14,686 nt of DNA from Lachnospiraceae bacterium. GTDB taxonomy: Bacteria; Bacillota_A; Clostridia; Lachnospirales; Lachnospiraceae. The notes under the pieces are model-generated. The model worked only from the letters and a program-made list of their open reading frames with translations, was not told the origin of the DNA and made no database searches. This document shows positions 1 through 7,985 of this stretch, one piece after another. A program made the translations under genes and the position numbers. How positions within the stretch are numbered: the first letter of the stretch is position 1; every line of letters begins with the position of its first letter. The stretch covers positions 1-14,686 of the forward strand of contig JAEEXJ010000082.1 in NCBI GenBank assembly GCA_016291475.1. The letters run 5' to 3'.

Positions 1-8
1 ACAGATTT

Positions 9-37
9 ATATTAGATTTTTCTGACAACTATGTCAA
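9..37 (-). promoter_or_regulatory. Sigma-A promoter reading out of the left edge
   Basis: On the minus strand there is a perfect -35 TTGACA (32-37), a 17-base spacer and a -10 TAATAT (9-14, five of six consensus bases). It follows the last gene of the glycosyltransferase cluster and points out of the window, so it probably drives the next gene to the left. The -35 lies in a small inverted repeat (TGACA tagt TGTCA), so a repressor could bind there, but that is inference. Confidence 0.65.
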
Positions 38-38
38 G

Positions 39-59
39 AAAAACTTAAGATAACCTTAA
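39..59 (-). terminator. Weak putative terminator after the GT cluster
   Basis: On the minus strand a 5 bp A/T-rich stem (55-59 with 45-49, loop GTTAT) is followed by G and five T's at 39-43. It lies just after the GT2 stop codon and abuts the -35 of the next promoter. The stem is short and AT-rich, so termination may be leaky. Confidence 0.3.
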
Positions 60-66
60 TGTAAAT

Positions 67-1089
67 TTAAGCATTTCTCATATTTCTATAGGTCCATAAA
101 AGATCGTAACGGATATAGAAATATAAAGAATTGCACATCAGGATGTCGACATACTTTTTCTGCTCGTCATCCATAAAACGACCGTAGAACTTGTTCTTTC
201 TGAAATCAGGAAATTCCTGCTTCATTCTCTTCTTGATATGACGGATAAGAGAATACTTTTTGCCCTTGGGCATACGCATGTACGAAAATATCGTATTTGT
301 AAAATAAACCGTGGTAAAGATATTCTCTATCTCGTGATAATACTTTTTAAGAAAACCTCTCTTTTTGAGTTCGGCAAGCATGAACTCTGCTGCTTCCATC
401 CTGTTGCGAACCCTCTCCTCGGTTATGGTATGAACCGTGGATGAGTCGTGCTGGTAATAGTAATAGAGAGGTTCGTCCACATATTCGAAATGTTTGTAAT
501 ACATCGCCCATACAGGTCCTGCAGCGTTGTCCTCATAGAAAATCCCTTCGGGAAAAGAAAGATCGTTATCCCTGATGAGAGATGTTCTGTAGATCTTCGT
601 TACCATGCTGGACATGTTATTGAGATAATCACGGCGTCTTTCATCCGTAAATTCACCCGTAGTGCACTCATAAGCAAGAGGTACCACCTTACCGATCTTA
701 AAGGTATGACTGTCCACCATGTTGTAGCAGCATCCTACTATATCGGCGCCGGTTTCCTCTCCTCTTTTCAAAAGCTTTGCGTAATAATTGGGAGAAACCC
801 AATCATCCGAATCGATGAAGCTAAGCCATTCGCCCTTTGCTTCTTTTATTCCCGCATTTCGCGCGCCGCCCTGATGACGGTTTTCGGGAAGTGCTATAAC
901 GCGGACCTTTCCGGGATATTTAGATTCATATTCACGACAGATTGCAAGTGAATCATCCGTAGATGCATCATCTACGGCTATGATCTCATACTCTTTATCA
1001 AGATTTTGATTGATAAGAGAATCGAGACAGAATTTTAGTTTTCCGTCCGAAGACATATTGTAGACGGGAACGATAACACTGAGATACAT
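67..1089 (-). CDS. Family 2 (GT-A fold) glycosyltransferase
   Basis: A 340-residue inverting GT2 glycosyltransferase that would transfer a sugar from a nucleotide-sugar donor onto a growing glycan at the cytoplasmic face. The N-terminus has the family opening LSVIVPVYN. The nucleotide-binding DD is at residues 40-41 (VDDASTD) and the metal-binding DSDD at 93-96. The segment RHQGGARNAG (71-80) is also typical. The C-terminal third is basic and aromatic, and no membrane helix is evident. The ATG is preceded by CGGAG at a spacing of about 7. It starts 21 bases after the sialyltransferase-like gene and is the last gene of the cluster. Donor and acceptor cannot be told from the sequence. Confidence 0.9.
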   Translation of the reverse strand: MYLSVIVPVYNMSSDGKLKFCLDSLINQNLDKEYEIIAVDDASTDDSLAICREYESKYPGKVRVIALPENRHQGGARNAGIKEAKGEWLSFIDSDDWVSPNYYAKLLKRGEETGADIVGCCYNMVDSHTFKIGKVVPLAYECTTGEFTDERRRDYLNNMSSMVTKIYRTSLIRDNDLSFPEGIFYEDNAAGPVWAMYYKHFEYVDEPLYYYYQHDSSTVHTITEERVRNRMEAAEFMLAELKKRGFLKKYYHEIENIFTTVYFTNTIFSYMRMPKGKKYSLIRHIKKRMKQEFPDFRKNKFYGRFMDDEQKKYVDILMCNSLYFYIRYDLLWTYRNMRNA

Positions 1090-1110
1090 AAAAAACTCCG
1101 GTAAAACAAA

Positions 1111-2214
1111 TTATTTTTTGAAAGCTTTTGCCACAGCTTCCGCTTTTCTGTGAACGGACGGATCTTCATATTTGTCCATGAAGTCATCGCCGAGCATTAT
1201 CTTCTCATCCGCAAAGTCGATGAGATCGAGATGCGTATATACGCTCACAACTTTTTTGAATCGTATCCCCTCAAACAATCCAAGAAGTTCCATAGGAATG
1301 GTTCTGTCAAAGATCCAGAAATCACTGAACAGCTTATCGTAATCAAGCACATCCCTGGGATGCGGTTTTATGAAAACCGTCCCTTCCTCGGAATACTCCG
1401 CTGTAAGATCCCTGAAAATCTTTTCCCTGACATCAAGTGCACAGAGCGGTTCAGTAAGGATAAGAATTCCGTCTCGGTTATTTTTTGCAACAAACGCCTT
1501 TAACGCATCGGAATCCTTGATAAATATCCTGACGAGCCTTTCCTTGTCATCTGATGACAGAGAATCAAGAAGAGCTTTTCTGGGCACTTCCTTATATTTG
1601 TAAAAATCATCATCTATTACACTGATATCATTTACTTCCATGTCGATACAGTACTTACTGTATCCGTCGCACATAAATATCAGGTTCAGATACATGGAAA
1701 AGAATTTCTTAATACCGAAATGCCCGCGGTCATTATACTTGGCCTGTACAAAAGGCTTAAGGGTATTAAGTCCGTCCTCTACGGCATGGTATTTGATCCT
1801 ATGCTGATTCAGGTAAATACCTATCGGGTCGGAATCACAGAAAACATATATATCGTTAAACTCTCGAAAATCAACGGGAATGTACTTTTCTTCAAGCTTA
1901 GCAAACTTCCTTGTAAAAAGAATACGGTTATACATATTGGGCACTATGCCGCCCTTATTCTCTTTATACTTGGCAAGTTCAGGAAAAAATGTATCCCTTT
2001 TCTCATCGAAATCAAGTATATCCGCAAAAAGTCCGCTTGACCTCAATCTATCCGACAGAGTTTCAAAGTCATTGGACATTCTGCTGAGAAGCATCACAGC
2101 CTCTCCGCCCTTTATCCTGCCTTCAGTCATCTCCTTGAGCACCGATACCAGCACATGGTAATAGGTATGACATACATATACTCTTTTATCAGTCTTATCC
2201 GATATGCTTTTCAA
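1111..2214 (-). CDS. Sialyltransferase-like glycosyltransferase (GT52/polysialyltransferase type)
   Basis: A 367-residue protein resembling the bacterial sialyltransferase/polysialyltransferase group (GT52, GT38 and relatives). The evidence is an opening of the form VYVCHTYYHVLVS (12-24), the acidic-acidic-Gly motif EDG (146-148), the HP motif in IKPHPRD (282-288) and a late Ser/Thr segment VSVYTHLD (323-330). In those families EDG and HP are catalytic or nucleotide-binding. A CMP-sialic or other nonulosonic-acid donor is therefore plausible but unproven, since no sialic-acid synthesis gene is in the window. The start is TTG at 2214, preceded by GGAG at a spacing of 7. It lies 20 bases inside the carrier protein gene, which suggests translational coupling. 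GT-B fold assignment is from family knowledge. Start choice is moderately certain. Confidence 0.7.
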   Translation of the reverse strand: MKSISDKTDKRVYVCHTYYHVLVSVLKEMTEGRIKGGEAVMLLSRMSNDFETLSDRLRSSGLFADILDFDEKRDTFFPELAKYKENKGGIVPNMYNRILFTRKFAKLEEKYIPVDFREFNDIYVFCDSDPIGIYLNQHRIKYHAVEDGLNTLKPFVQAKYNDRGHFGIKKFFSMYLNLIFMCDGYSKYCIDMEVNDISVIDDDFYKYKEVPRKALLDSLSSDDKERLVRIFIKDSDALKAFVAKNNRDGILILTEPLCALDVREKIFRDLTAEYSEEGTVFIKPHPRDVLDYDKLFSDFWIFDRTIPMELLGLFEGIRFKKVVSVYTHLDLIDFADEKIMLGDDFMDKYEDPSVHRKAEAVAKAFKK

Positions 2215-2419
2215 GAAGTTTCTCCATCGCTTTCAGGGAATTGAAATTTTCGGGAAGAAGCTCATCTACATCAATCTCTATTCCCATCTCTTCCGAGATC
2301 TTTCCCACCAAAGTAATGATGTCGAAAGAATCAAGAATATTTCCATCCACAAGATTTTCTTCTTTTTCAAAATCTACATCGGGACGAAGATCTTCAAGTA
2401 TAGCTTTTAATTTATCCAT
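2195..2419 (-). CDS. Acyl carrier protein (DltC/PCP-like)
   Basis: A 74-residue acidic four-helix carrier protein. Its LDSFDI motif places the phosphopantetheine-attachment serine at residue 31, so a 4'-phosphopantetheinyl transferase elsewhere must activate it. The size matches stand-alone carriers such as DltC. Its ATG overlaps the last 8 bases of the adenylating enzyme gene, and its 3' end overlaps the next glycosyltransferase by 20 bases. The direct pairing with an amino-acid adenylating enzyme suggests it carries an aminoacyl thioester rather than a fatty acyl chain. No DltB (MBOAT) or DltD partner follows, so this is not an ordinary dlt operon. Confidence 0.88.
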   Translation of the reverse strand: MDKLKAILEDLRPDVDFEKEENLVDGNILDSFDIITLVGKISEEMGIEIDVDELLPENFNSLKAMEKLLEKHIG

Positions 2420-3929
2420 TGTTTTCCATCCATTCCTTTTTCAACGAAACTCTGTCTATCTTTCCGTTCTTATTCAAGGGAAGCTTATCTTTTTTTATAT
2501 ATACATTAGGCCACATGTACTTGGGAAGTTTTTTACCAAGTTCTGTCACTATCTCTCTTTTGCATTCATTTTCCGATTGATAATAGCATACTATCTTCTC
2601 AAGTGTCTCATCGTATATGCATACAGAAACAGTAAGAAACATTATGCTGTTAAGTGCGGTCTCTATCTCTCCGAGTTCAATCCTGTGACCCATGTGTTTG
2701 ATCTGATGATCTCTTCTGGAAGTAAAGACTATATCCATATTCTCATCATAATGACCGAGATCGCCGGTTCTGTATATCCTTACAGGATATTCGGGAACTT
2801 CGGGATAAACCGGGAAACTCTCGGCAGTCTTCTCAAGATTGTTCCAATAACCGAGGGCGAGGCATCTTCCGGCAACACAGATTTCACCTTCTTTGCCCTT
2901 TTCGGTGACAGGAGTTAAGTTCTCATCAAGAAGCATGACTCTTGAATTCTTAAAAGGCTTCCCTACAGGAATTTTATCCTCAGGAGCAAAATCCCTGTCT
3001 ACCACGTAATAAGTACAGTTACACGTGATTTCCGTGGGTCCGTAGAGATTAACAAATCTTGTCTCGGGAAATTTTTCCCTCCAGTAATTCAAACTTTTTA
3101 CAGGCATGACCTCGCCTGAAAACATAACATTCCTTAGTTTCGGAATCAAACCCGCCGATTCAACCGCTTTGAAATCCGAAATAATACGAAGGGCACTTAC
3201 CGCCCAGATAAGAGTGTTAATATTATTTGCCCCAAGAAATTCCACAAGAAGTTTCGGAGCCATGAAAAGCTTCTTAGGTGTAATAACTATGCTGCCGCCA
3301 CAATAAATACAGTTGTAAATATCCTTGACGGATACATCAAAATCAAACGGAGCCTGATTACAAAAAACAGTCTCTTCGTTAAAAGAAAAAGCTTCATCAA
3401 AGGCCCCCAAAAGATCAAGGACAGACCTATGTGATACCAGAACTCCTTTGGGCACTCCGGTGGAGCCTGATGTAAAGATCGCATAAAGAGGATCTTCGTC
3501 AATCATACCGCTTCTGATAACGGATAATGCGGTTTCATCGGCTTCCTTTGTCTCGAGCATGGTCTCCGCTCTGATGCCGGCTTTGTCACTCACTGCTCCC
3601 TGTCTGCAGTCAATCACCATAACCGGAGATAACGTTCCCATAATGGTATCTATTCTTTCTGACGGCATGGACATGTCAATGGGAACATAAAAATTCCCTG
3701 AATAAGCAACACCAAAAAAAGCCGTTATTGATAACAGATTCCTATCAATAAGAACTGCTACAGGTTTATTCGTTTCTCCTTTTAACTCACCCGTGATATA
3801 TGATCCTATCTTACGAGCATTTGACACAAGCCCGGAATAAGTCACTTCATCGTATTCATCCTTCAGTACCGTCTTATCGGGGTACTTTTCGGCACTTTGT
3901 TCCAGATATTGAAGAACATTGTATATCAT
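2412..3929 (-). CDS. DltA-like amino-acid adenylation enzyme (aminoacyl-carrier protein ligase)
   Basis: A 505-residue stand-alone adenylating enzyme of the ANL superfamily, which activates a carboxylate with ATP and loads it onto a carrier protein. Motifs in order: phosphate loop TSGSTGVPKG (153-162), FDFDVSVKDIY (195-205) with an Asp (198) where NRPS-type enzymes hold the substrate amino group, YGPTE (296-300), YRTGD (386-390), hinge region RRDHQIKHMGHRIELGEIE (405-423) and LNKNGKIDR (485-493) with the catalytic Lys490. The layout and length match DltA (D-alanine ligase). The residue equivalent to the D-Ala-selective Cys of DltA is Ser271 (FSGEVMP), so the substrate may be another small amino acid. 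A GAGG ribosome site precedes the ATG. It starts 18 bases after the AAC(3)-like gene and overlaps the carrier gene by 8 bases. Confidence 0.88.
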   Translation of the reverse strand: MIYNVLQYLEQSAEKYPDKTVLKDEYDEVTYSGLVSNARKIGSYITGELKGETNKPVAVLIDRNLLSITAFFGVAYSGNFYVPIDMSMPSERIDTIMGTLSPVMVIDCRQGAVSDKAGIRAETMLETKEADETALSVIRSGMIDEDPLYAIFTSGSTGVPKGVLVSHRSVLDLLGAFDEAFSFNEETVFCNQAPFDFDVSVKDIYNCIYCGGSIVITPKKLFMAPKLLVEFLGANNINTLIWAVSALRIISDFKAVESAGLIPKLRNVMFSGEVMPVKSLNYWREKFPETRFVNLYGPTEITCNCTYYVVDRDFAPEDKIPVGKPFKNSRVMLLDENLTPVTEKGKEGEICVAGRCLALGYWNNLEKTAESFPVYPEVPEYPVRIYRTGDLGHYDENMDIVFTSRRDHQIKHMGHRIELGEIETALNSIMFLTVSVCIYDETLEKIVCYYQSENECKREIVTELGKKLPKYMWPNVYIKKDKLPLNKNGKIDRVSLKKEWMENNG

Positions 3930-3947
3930 CGGTGATACCTCAAGCCA

Positions 3948-4832
3948 TTAATGTGTGATCAGAGTCTTTTCTTTCCAAAAACCAACTTCATAGACTTCTT
4001 TTTTATTGTTCCAGTCTATTTTGTAATTCTCAAAACTGTATACATTCTTACCGTCGTTATTCAGAAGATCATCCCTTAGCACTTCGTATGCGCCCTTAAG
4101 ATCGATCACATTTATCTTCCATCCTCTGAAGTTCACGGACCTACCAACTTTCTTTTCTTCAAAAAAAGGATTGTCCTGCGTAGATGTAAGTTTAACATCC
4201 ATTCTACGAACCCACATGGAATACGTTCGTTCTTCGGTTACACCGTTTTCGTCCGTGTAGTTGCATATAAAATATTTAGGATATCTGTAAGGTACCTTAA
4301 CAGACATTTCAACATAATGTTTGAAAGTCATACTGCGAAGCGCGCTCACACTAAGATCCAGCTCTTTCGCCCCGTTCTGATGCATGTAGTAAAAAGGTGA
4401 TGCCTTGCCCCAGGCTTCCTGGTTATCCATGTCATGGAGCATCTTAGCATCTTTTCCCCATACCATGAAGGAATAGATTGCATGCTTGGTCCTGACAAAA
4501 TCCTTGCGGTTATTCAGGATGAAATTATTAAAGGAACCCACTTCTCCCTGTGTGGTTCTGTAATCATAATCCCCACCCCGGCATATAGTCCAAGTATAGG
4601 CAGGAAAAAGAAGTGTGCCCTTTTCCGTGACATGCTTTTGAAGTTCATCTACAAGTGCATTCAGAAAATCCGTCTGATCCTGCTTCGAAGTGAATTCCAG
4701 CTCGCGCATGGCATTTACAACGATAGCGGTAACGTCGGAACCCACATAGATGATATCGCCTTTGGCTATTCCTATTTCATCAAGTTTTTCATGAAATTCT
4801 TTCCAGTAAGCTGATGCTTTATCGGCATTCAT
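3948..4832 (-). CDS. AAC(3)-family N-acyltransferase
   Basis: A 294-residue member of the antibiotic_NAT (AAC(3)) family. It has GTLLFPAYTWT (72-82), the RTKHAIYSF segment (114-122) equivalent to the family's RSxHPxxS, the SPF at 145-147, and TFKHYVE (169-175), which matches the THxxE region. His117, His172 and Glu175 are therefore kept. Members in polysaccharide clusters probably acylate amino groups on sugars instead of aminoglycoside drugs. The first motif reads YVGSD where resistance enzymes usually have VHSS, so drug resistance is unlikely. It starts 3 bases after the DUF4910 gene and is followed 18 bases later by the adenylating enzyme. The donor could be acetyl-CoA or the aminoacyl-carrier made next door; the second is inference. 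Confidence 0.82.
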   Translation of the reverse strand: MNADKASAYWKEFHEKLDEIGIAKGDIIYVGSDVTAIVVNAMRELEFTSKQDQTDFLNALVDELQKHVTEKGTLLFPAYTWTICRGGDYDYRTTQGEVGSFNNFILNNRKDFVRTKHAIYSFMVWGKDAKMLHDMDNQEAWGKASPFYYMHQNGAKELDLSVSALRSMTFKHYVEMSVKVPYRYPKYFICNYTDENGVTEERTYSMWVRRMDVKLTSTQDNPFFEEKKVGRSVNFRGWKINVIDLKGAYEVLRDDLLNNDGKNVYSFENYKIDWNNKKEVYEVGFWKEKTLITH

Positions 4833-4835
4833 ATA

Positions 4836-6143
4836 TTATCTCTCTTTTTCGGAAACATCTTTGATAAGATCATTTTCAAGAAGTTTGTCCTTAACAGGTA
4901 TAAGCTCCGATACGGGAACCCCAATGATATCGCTTAACCCTATGAGGTCATTTCTTCCGTCGGCATATGCTATGAAATCTCTCAGCACCTGTACCGCGTC
5001 ATAGCTTCCCTTTTTACTGATGTCGGGATAAAGTCCTCTTTTGCCAAGCTGAGGCTCACAAAGAACGCTCATACAATACTTTCCGTTATTCTCCAACAGG
5101 TTAATACACTCTGTCATAACCTCATATGCGCCTTCGAATCCTTCGGCCGATACAAGACTCATATCATCCTTGGAAGTATGATACTCCGGATATTCCACAA
5201 ACTTGCTTCTGCAGAAGGTTACAACAGGAAGATCAACACCCGGTGCACAGTACTCTCGTTCATCGGATCCGCGCTTTAAGAATGAATATCTCTTATAGTC
5301 ACTTTCCCTGTGCTCCAAAATATTAGTTAGCACCCTGTCCGCATATGTATCCGCATATCTGGATTCTACTATGGAATACGCACGGTCATCTCCCACGCAT
5401 GAGAGATTAAAGCCTGCAATTATATTTTTCTGCATAACGGAAAGATTACGTGACAGATATGTTATGGATCCGATGGTCTCAGGTCCCAGATAAAATCTAT
5501 AGGAATATTTCCTTTCCTTCATTCCGCACACATACTTAATAAGCTCACATAAAAGAGCCGGCCCTGAAGCCTCATTGTTAGCCATCTGAGGATGGCAAAC
5601 ATATGATGAAAAGAAAACTGCCTTTTCGCTTTTTCCCGGTATTACCAGATCAGCATAAGTAAGATTACCCTCAAAAAGTTCGCTGTCTATGAACATGTGA
5701 TACTTTCCTTCTGGAAGGGAATCATACATGTTCTTAGTCATGCAAAATCCGTATCTTTCCTTGTAATACGATGTTACATAAGGAATTGCATCGGGCATAT
5801 CGTCCTGAACATAGACATGCTTCTTAAGTTCTTCAAGATCCACCCACTCATCAACGGGGGTTGAATATCCAAGCACATGAAGCGGATGGTTCTTAAAATC
5901 TATGATATGCTCACCTGCTTCGTTCTCGATATAAGCAGAGGTAATCCTCCATTCCTTCGGAACCGTCCAATCAAACACGGGAGTTCCGGTAGGAACGTCT
6001 GTTATAGTCATTTCAGGACAGTTATTATCCTTAAGCCACTCATTTAGTATATTAAGTGTTTCTACTACGCCCTTGCCCGTTATGCTCCTGCAAATGGGGA
6101 ATATCCTGTCAGCAAGTGAATAAATCTCGGATCCGATGCTCAT
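4836..6143 (-). CDS. DUF4910 family M28-like aminopeptidase-fold protein
   Basis: A 435-residue protein (counted from the ATG at 6143) of the DUF4910 family: an M28-type peptidase core with an inserted domain and a C-terminal winged helix (roughly 375-430). Motifs seen are SSYVCHPQMANNEASG (179-194), GPETIGS (220-226), the SDER region (293-296) and YPEYHTSKDD (318-327). The usual family text is CHPxxANDxxSG, and here the metal-ligand Asp is Asn190, which could weaken or change catalysis. The start at 6143 was chosen because it has AAGGAG about 9 bases upstream and opens with MSIGSEIYSLADRIFPICRS, as relatives do. A longer in-frame ATG at 6230 would be read through the recX terminator. First gene of the cluster; the substrate is unknown. 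Confidence 0.85.
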   Translation of the reverse strand: MSIGSEIYSLADRIFPICRSITGKGVVETLNILNEWLKDNNCPEMTITDVPTGTPVFDWTVPKEWRITSAYIENEAGEHIIDFKNHPLHVLGYSTPVDEWVDLEELKKHVYVQDDMPDAIPYVTSYYKERYGFCMTKNMYDSLPEGKYHMFIDSELFEGNLTYADLVIPGKSEKAVFFSSYVCHPQMANNEASGPALLCELIKYVCGMKERKYSYRFYLGPETIGSITYLSRNLSVMQKNIIAGFNLSCVGDDRAYSIVESRYADTYADRVLTNILEHRESDYKRYSFLKRGSDEREYCAPGVDLPVVTFCRSKFVEYPEYHTSKDDMSLVSAEGFEGAYEVMTECINLLENNGKYCMSVLCEPQLGKRGLYPDISKKGSYDAVQVLRDFIAYADGRNDLIGLSDIIGVPVSELIPVKDKLLENDLIKDVSEKER

Positions 6144-6177
6144 ACTAAGCTTCTCCTTATATCTGACACAACGATTT

Positions 6178-6206
6178 ATTATATCATAAAAAAGACCACC
6201 GGTGAC
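6178..6206 (-). promoter_or_regulatory. Possible promoter of the glycan-modification cluster
   Basis: A perfect -10 TATAAT lies at 6178-6183 on the minus strand, directly after the recX terminator T-run and 35 bases before the DUF4910 ATG. The -35 position (GTCACC, 6201-6206, spacer 17) is poor and lies inside the terminator hairpin. The cluster needs a promoter after the terminator and this is the best candidate. Confidence 0.4.
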
Positions 6207-6258
6207 GGTTCTCTTTGGGCAATGAAACACTACCCAAATAGAACTGTCCCCGGTGGTC
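6188..6258 (-). terminator. Rho-independent terminator of the recA-recX unit
   Basis: Read on the minus strand, an outer stem (6250-6258 with 6194-6202, 9 GC-rich pairs) encloses two more paired blocks, GTTCT/AGAAC and TTTGGG/CCCAAA, around a 13-base loop, and it ends in six T's at 6188-6193. It begins 7 bases after the recX stop codon. The hairpin is long, about 65 bases, but otherwise classical. Confidence 0.88.
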
Positions 6259-6265
6259 CGTCAGT

Positions 6266-6877
6266 CTAAAAGGACCTCATGGCCCTGAATATATCCTCTG
6301 CAGAAAAGCCTCTTCTCATGATGAATGCGGCTATCTTATCCTTGTCGGATCTTTCCATGTCAGGGTCGAAATGTTTCTTCTCAAGAAGCTTTCTTATCTC
6401 TTCCTCAGCCCCCGGTATAAGACCAAGTTCCGTGTTCTCGTCCCAGGCCTTCTCGAAGGATTCATCGGATATGCCCTTGGCTCTCAGATCCAATCTGATA
6501 CGATTTTTGCCACGCCCCTGTGAGGAATGATATCTGATATAGTCCGAAGCATATCTTACGTCGTCTATGTATCCGAAGGATTTAACATATTCTATGGCCT
6601 TAAGGGCCACCTCCTCAGGATATCCTCCGTCAGAAAGTTTCCTCGCGAGTTCACCCTCTGCAAAAGATTTCTTCTGCAGAAGATTCATCGCTCTTTTTAT
6701 ACATCTGGAGGGGAGGATCCGAGTCATTATCTCTGATAAGGACTCATCGGAGAGATCACTGCCCTCCCATGCATCATATTTTTCGACCTCCGATGAATAG
6801 AGGGGAAATGATAAACCCGACTCCAGTTTCACCAGATTTCTGGATTTACCGCATTTTGTCAACTGCTTTACAAGCAT
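6266..6877 (-). CDS. recX: Regulatory protein RecX
   Basis: A 203-residue RecX, the small helical repeat protein that binds RecA filaments and tunes recombination and SOS induction. The RecX repeat core is seen at AMNLLQKKSFAEGELARKL (63-81), followed by GYIDDVRYASDYIRYHSSQGRG (102-123) and the end RRGFSAEDIFRAM. The N-terminal extension (about 1-60) is the form common in Clostridia. It starts 5 bases after the recA stop codon, with AAGGA close to the ATG. It is therefore co-transcribed with recA and under the same LexA control, and is followed by a strong terminator. Confidence 0.93.
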   Translation of the reverse strand: MLVKQLTKCGKSRNLVKLESGLSFPLYSSEVEKYDAWEGSDLSDESLSEIMTRILPSRCIKRAMNLLQKKSFAEGELARKLSDGGYPEEVALKAIEYVKSFGYIDDVRYASDYIRYHSSQGRGKNRIRLDLRAKGISDESFEKAWDENTELGLIPGAEEEIRKLLEKKHFDPDMERSDKDKIAAFIMRRGFSAEDIFRAMRSF

Positions 6878-6882
6878 AATCC

Positions 6883-7953
6883 TTAAGCCTTGGAAGACTT
6901 CTTGGCGGGTGCTTCCTCTGCATCCTTTGCCGCCGCCTTCTGATCGGAATCAAGTGCATAGTACTCTCTTACAGCTTTATCGACCTCTGCAAGAACTGCC
7001 GGGTTATCCTCAAGGTACTGCTTGGCATTCTCCCTGCCCTGTCCGATCTTCTCTCCCTTATAAGCAAACCATGCACCGGATTTAACGATGATATCCGCAT
7101 TGGTAGCAACGTCAAGGATGTCTCCCACCATGGAGATTCCCTTTCCGAACATGATATCAAATTCCGCTTCTTTGAAAGGAGGAGCAACCTTATTCTTAAC
7201 GATCTTAACTCTGGTTCTGTTACCGATGACTTCTCCGCCCTGCTTGATGGACTCGATACGTCTTACATCAAGTCTTACGGATGAATAGAACTTAAGTGCA
7301 CGTCCGCCGGTAGTGGTCTCGGGATTTCCGAACATAACGCCGAGCTTCTCACGGAGCTGGTTAATAAAGATAACCACGCAGTTGGATTTGCTGATGACTG
7401 CAGTAAGCTTACGAAGTGCCTGGCTCATAAGTCTTGCCTGAAGGCCCATGTGAGCATCACCCATATCTCCTTCGATCTCAGCCTTGGGAACGAGTGCTGC
7501 TACGGAGTCAACTACTACTATGTCGATAGCACCGGAGCGTACCATGGTCTCTGCGATCTCGAGAGCCTGCTCTCCGCTGTCGGGCTGTGATATATAAAGA
7601 TTATCAATGTCGACACCGATGTTCTTGGCATAAACGGGATCAAGTGCGTGCTCTGCATCGATGAAACCGGCGATACCGCCGCGCTTCTGAACCTCTGCTA
7701 TCATATGAAGGGTAACGGTGGTCTTACCGCTGGATTCGGGTCCGTATATCTCGATGATCCTTCCCTTGGGAATACCGCCCTGTCCGAGAGCAAGATCCAG
7801 TGATATGGAACCGGTGGGAATGGTCTCAACCTTCATCTGGGCATCGGGATCACCCAGTCTCATGACCGCTCCTTTACCGTACTGTTTTTCAATCTGACCG
7901 AGAGCCGCTTCAAGTGCCTTTTTCTTTTCAGTGCCTACGTTATTGTTTTCCAT
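6883..7953 (-). CDS. recA: Recombinase RecA
   Basis: RecA, 356 residues: the ATP-dependent strand-exchange protein that also triggers LexA self-cleavage. It shows the conserved opening [20 protein letters not shown], Walker A GPESSGKT (71-78), the segment [20 protein letters not shown] (Walker B), the loop-1 region [35 protein letters not shown] (loop 2 start) and [16 protein letters not shown]. The C-terminal tail is acidic with Ala/Lys repeats, as is usual. The start is the ATG at 7953 ([12 protein letters not shown]), with AAAGGA about 6 bases upstream. An in-frame ATG at 8037 lies upstream of the promoter and is rejected. Nothing in the protein is unusual. Confidence 0.98.
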   Translation of the reverse strand: MENNNVGTEKKKALEAALGQIEKQYGKGAVMRLGDPDAQMKVETIPTGSISLDLALGQGGIPKGRIIEIYGPESSGKTTVTLHMIAEVQKRGGIAGFIDAEHALDPVYAKNIGVDIDNLYISQPDSGEQALEIAETMVRSGAIDIVVVDSVAALVPKAEIEGDMGDAHMGLQARLMSQALRKLTAVISKSNCVVIFINQLREKLGVMFGNPETTTGGRALKFYSSVRLDVRRIESIKQGGEVIGNRTRVKIVKNKVAPPFKEAEFDIMFGKGISMVGDILDVATNADIIVKSGAWFAYKGEKIGQGRENAKQYLEDNPAVLAEVDKAVREYYALDSDQKAAAKDAEEAPAKKSSKA

Positions 7954-7985
7954 AAATGTCCTTTCCACGTAAATAAAACGTACCG

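Noticed and set aside
448..951. 167-codon plus-strand ORF opposite the GT2 gene
   Set aside because: It is antisense to a clear glycosyltransferase and shows no motifs; a shadow frame.
2195..3929. Classical dlt (teichoic acid D-alanylation) operon
   Set aside because: DltA-like and DltC-like genes are present, but no DltB or DltD is found; the neighbours are glycosyltransferases and AAC(3).
3948..4832. Aminoglycoside resistance gene
   Set aside because: It is AAC(3)-like, but it lies within a glycan cluster, has an extended C-terminus and differs in the first substrate/cofactor motif.
6144..6230. Longer DUF4910 protein starting at 6230
   Set aside because: The extra 29 codons come from the recX terminator hairpin and T-run; the ATG at 6143 has AAGGAG.
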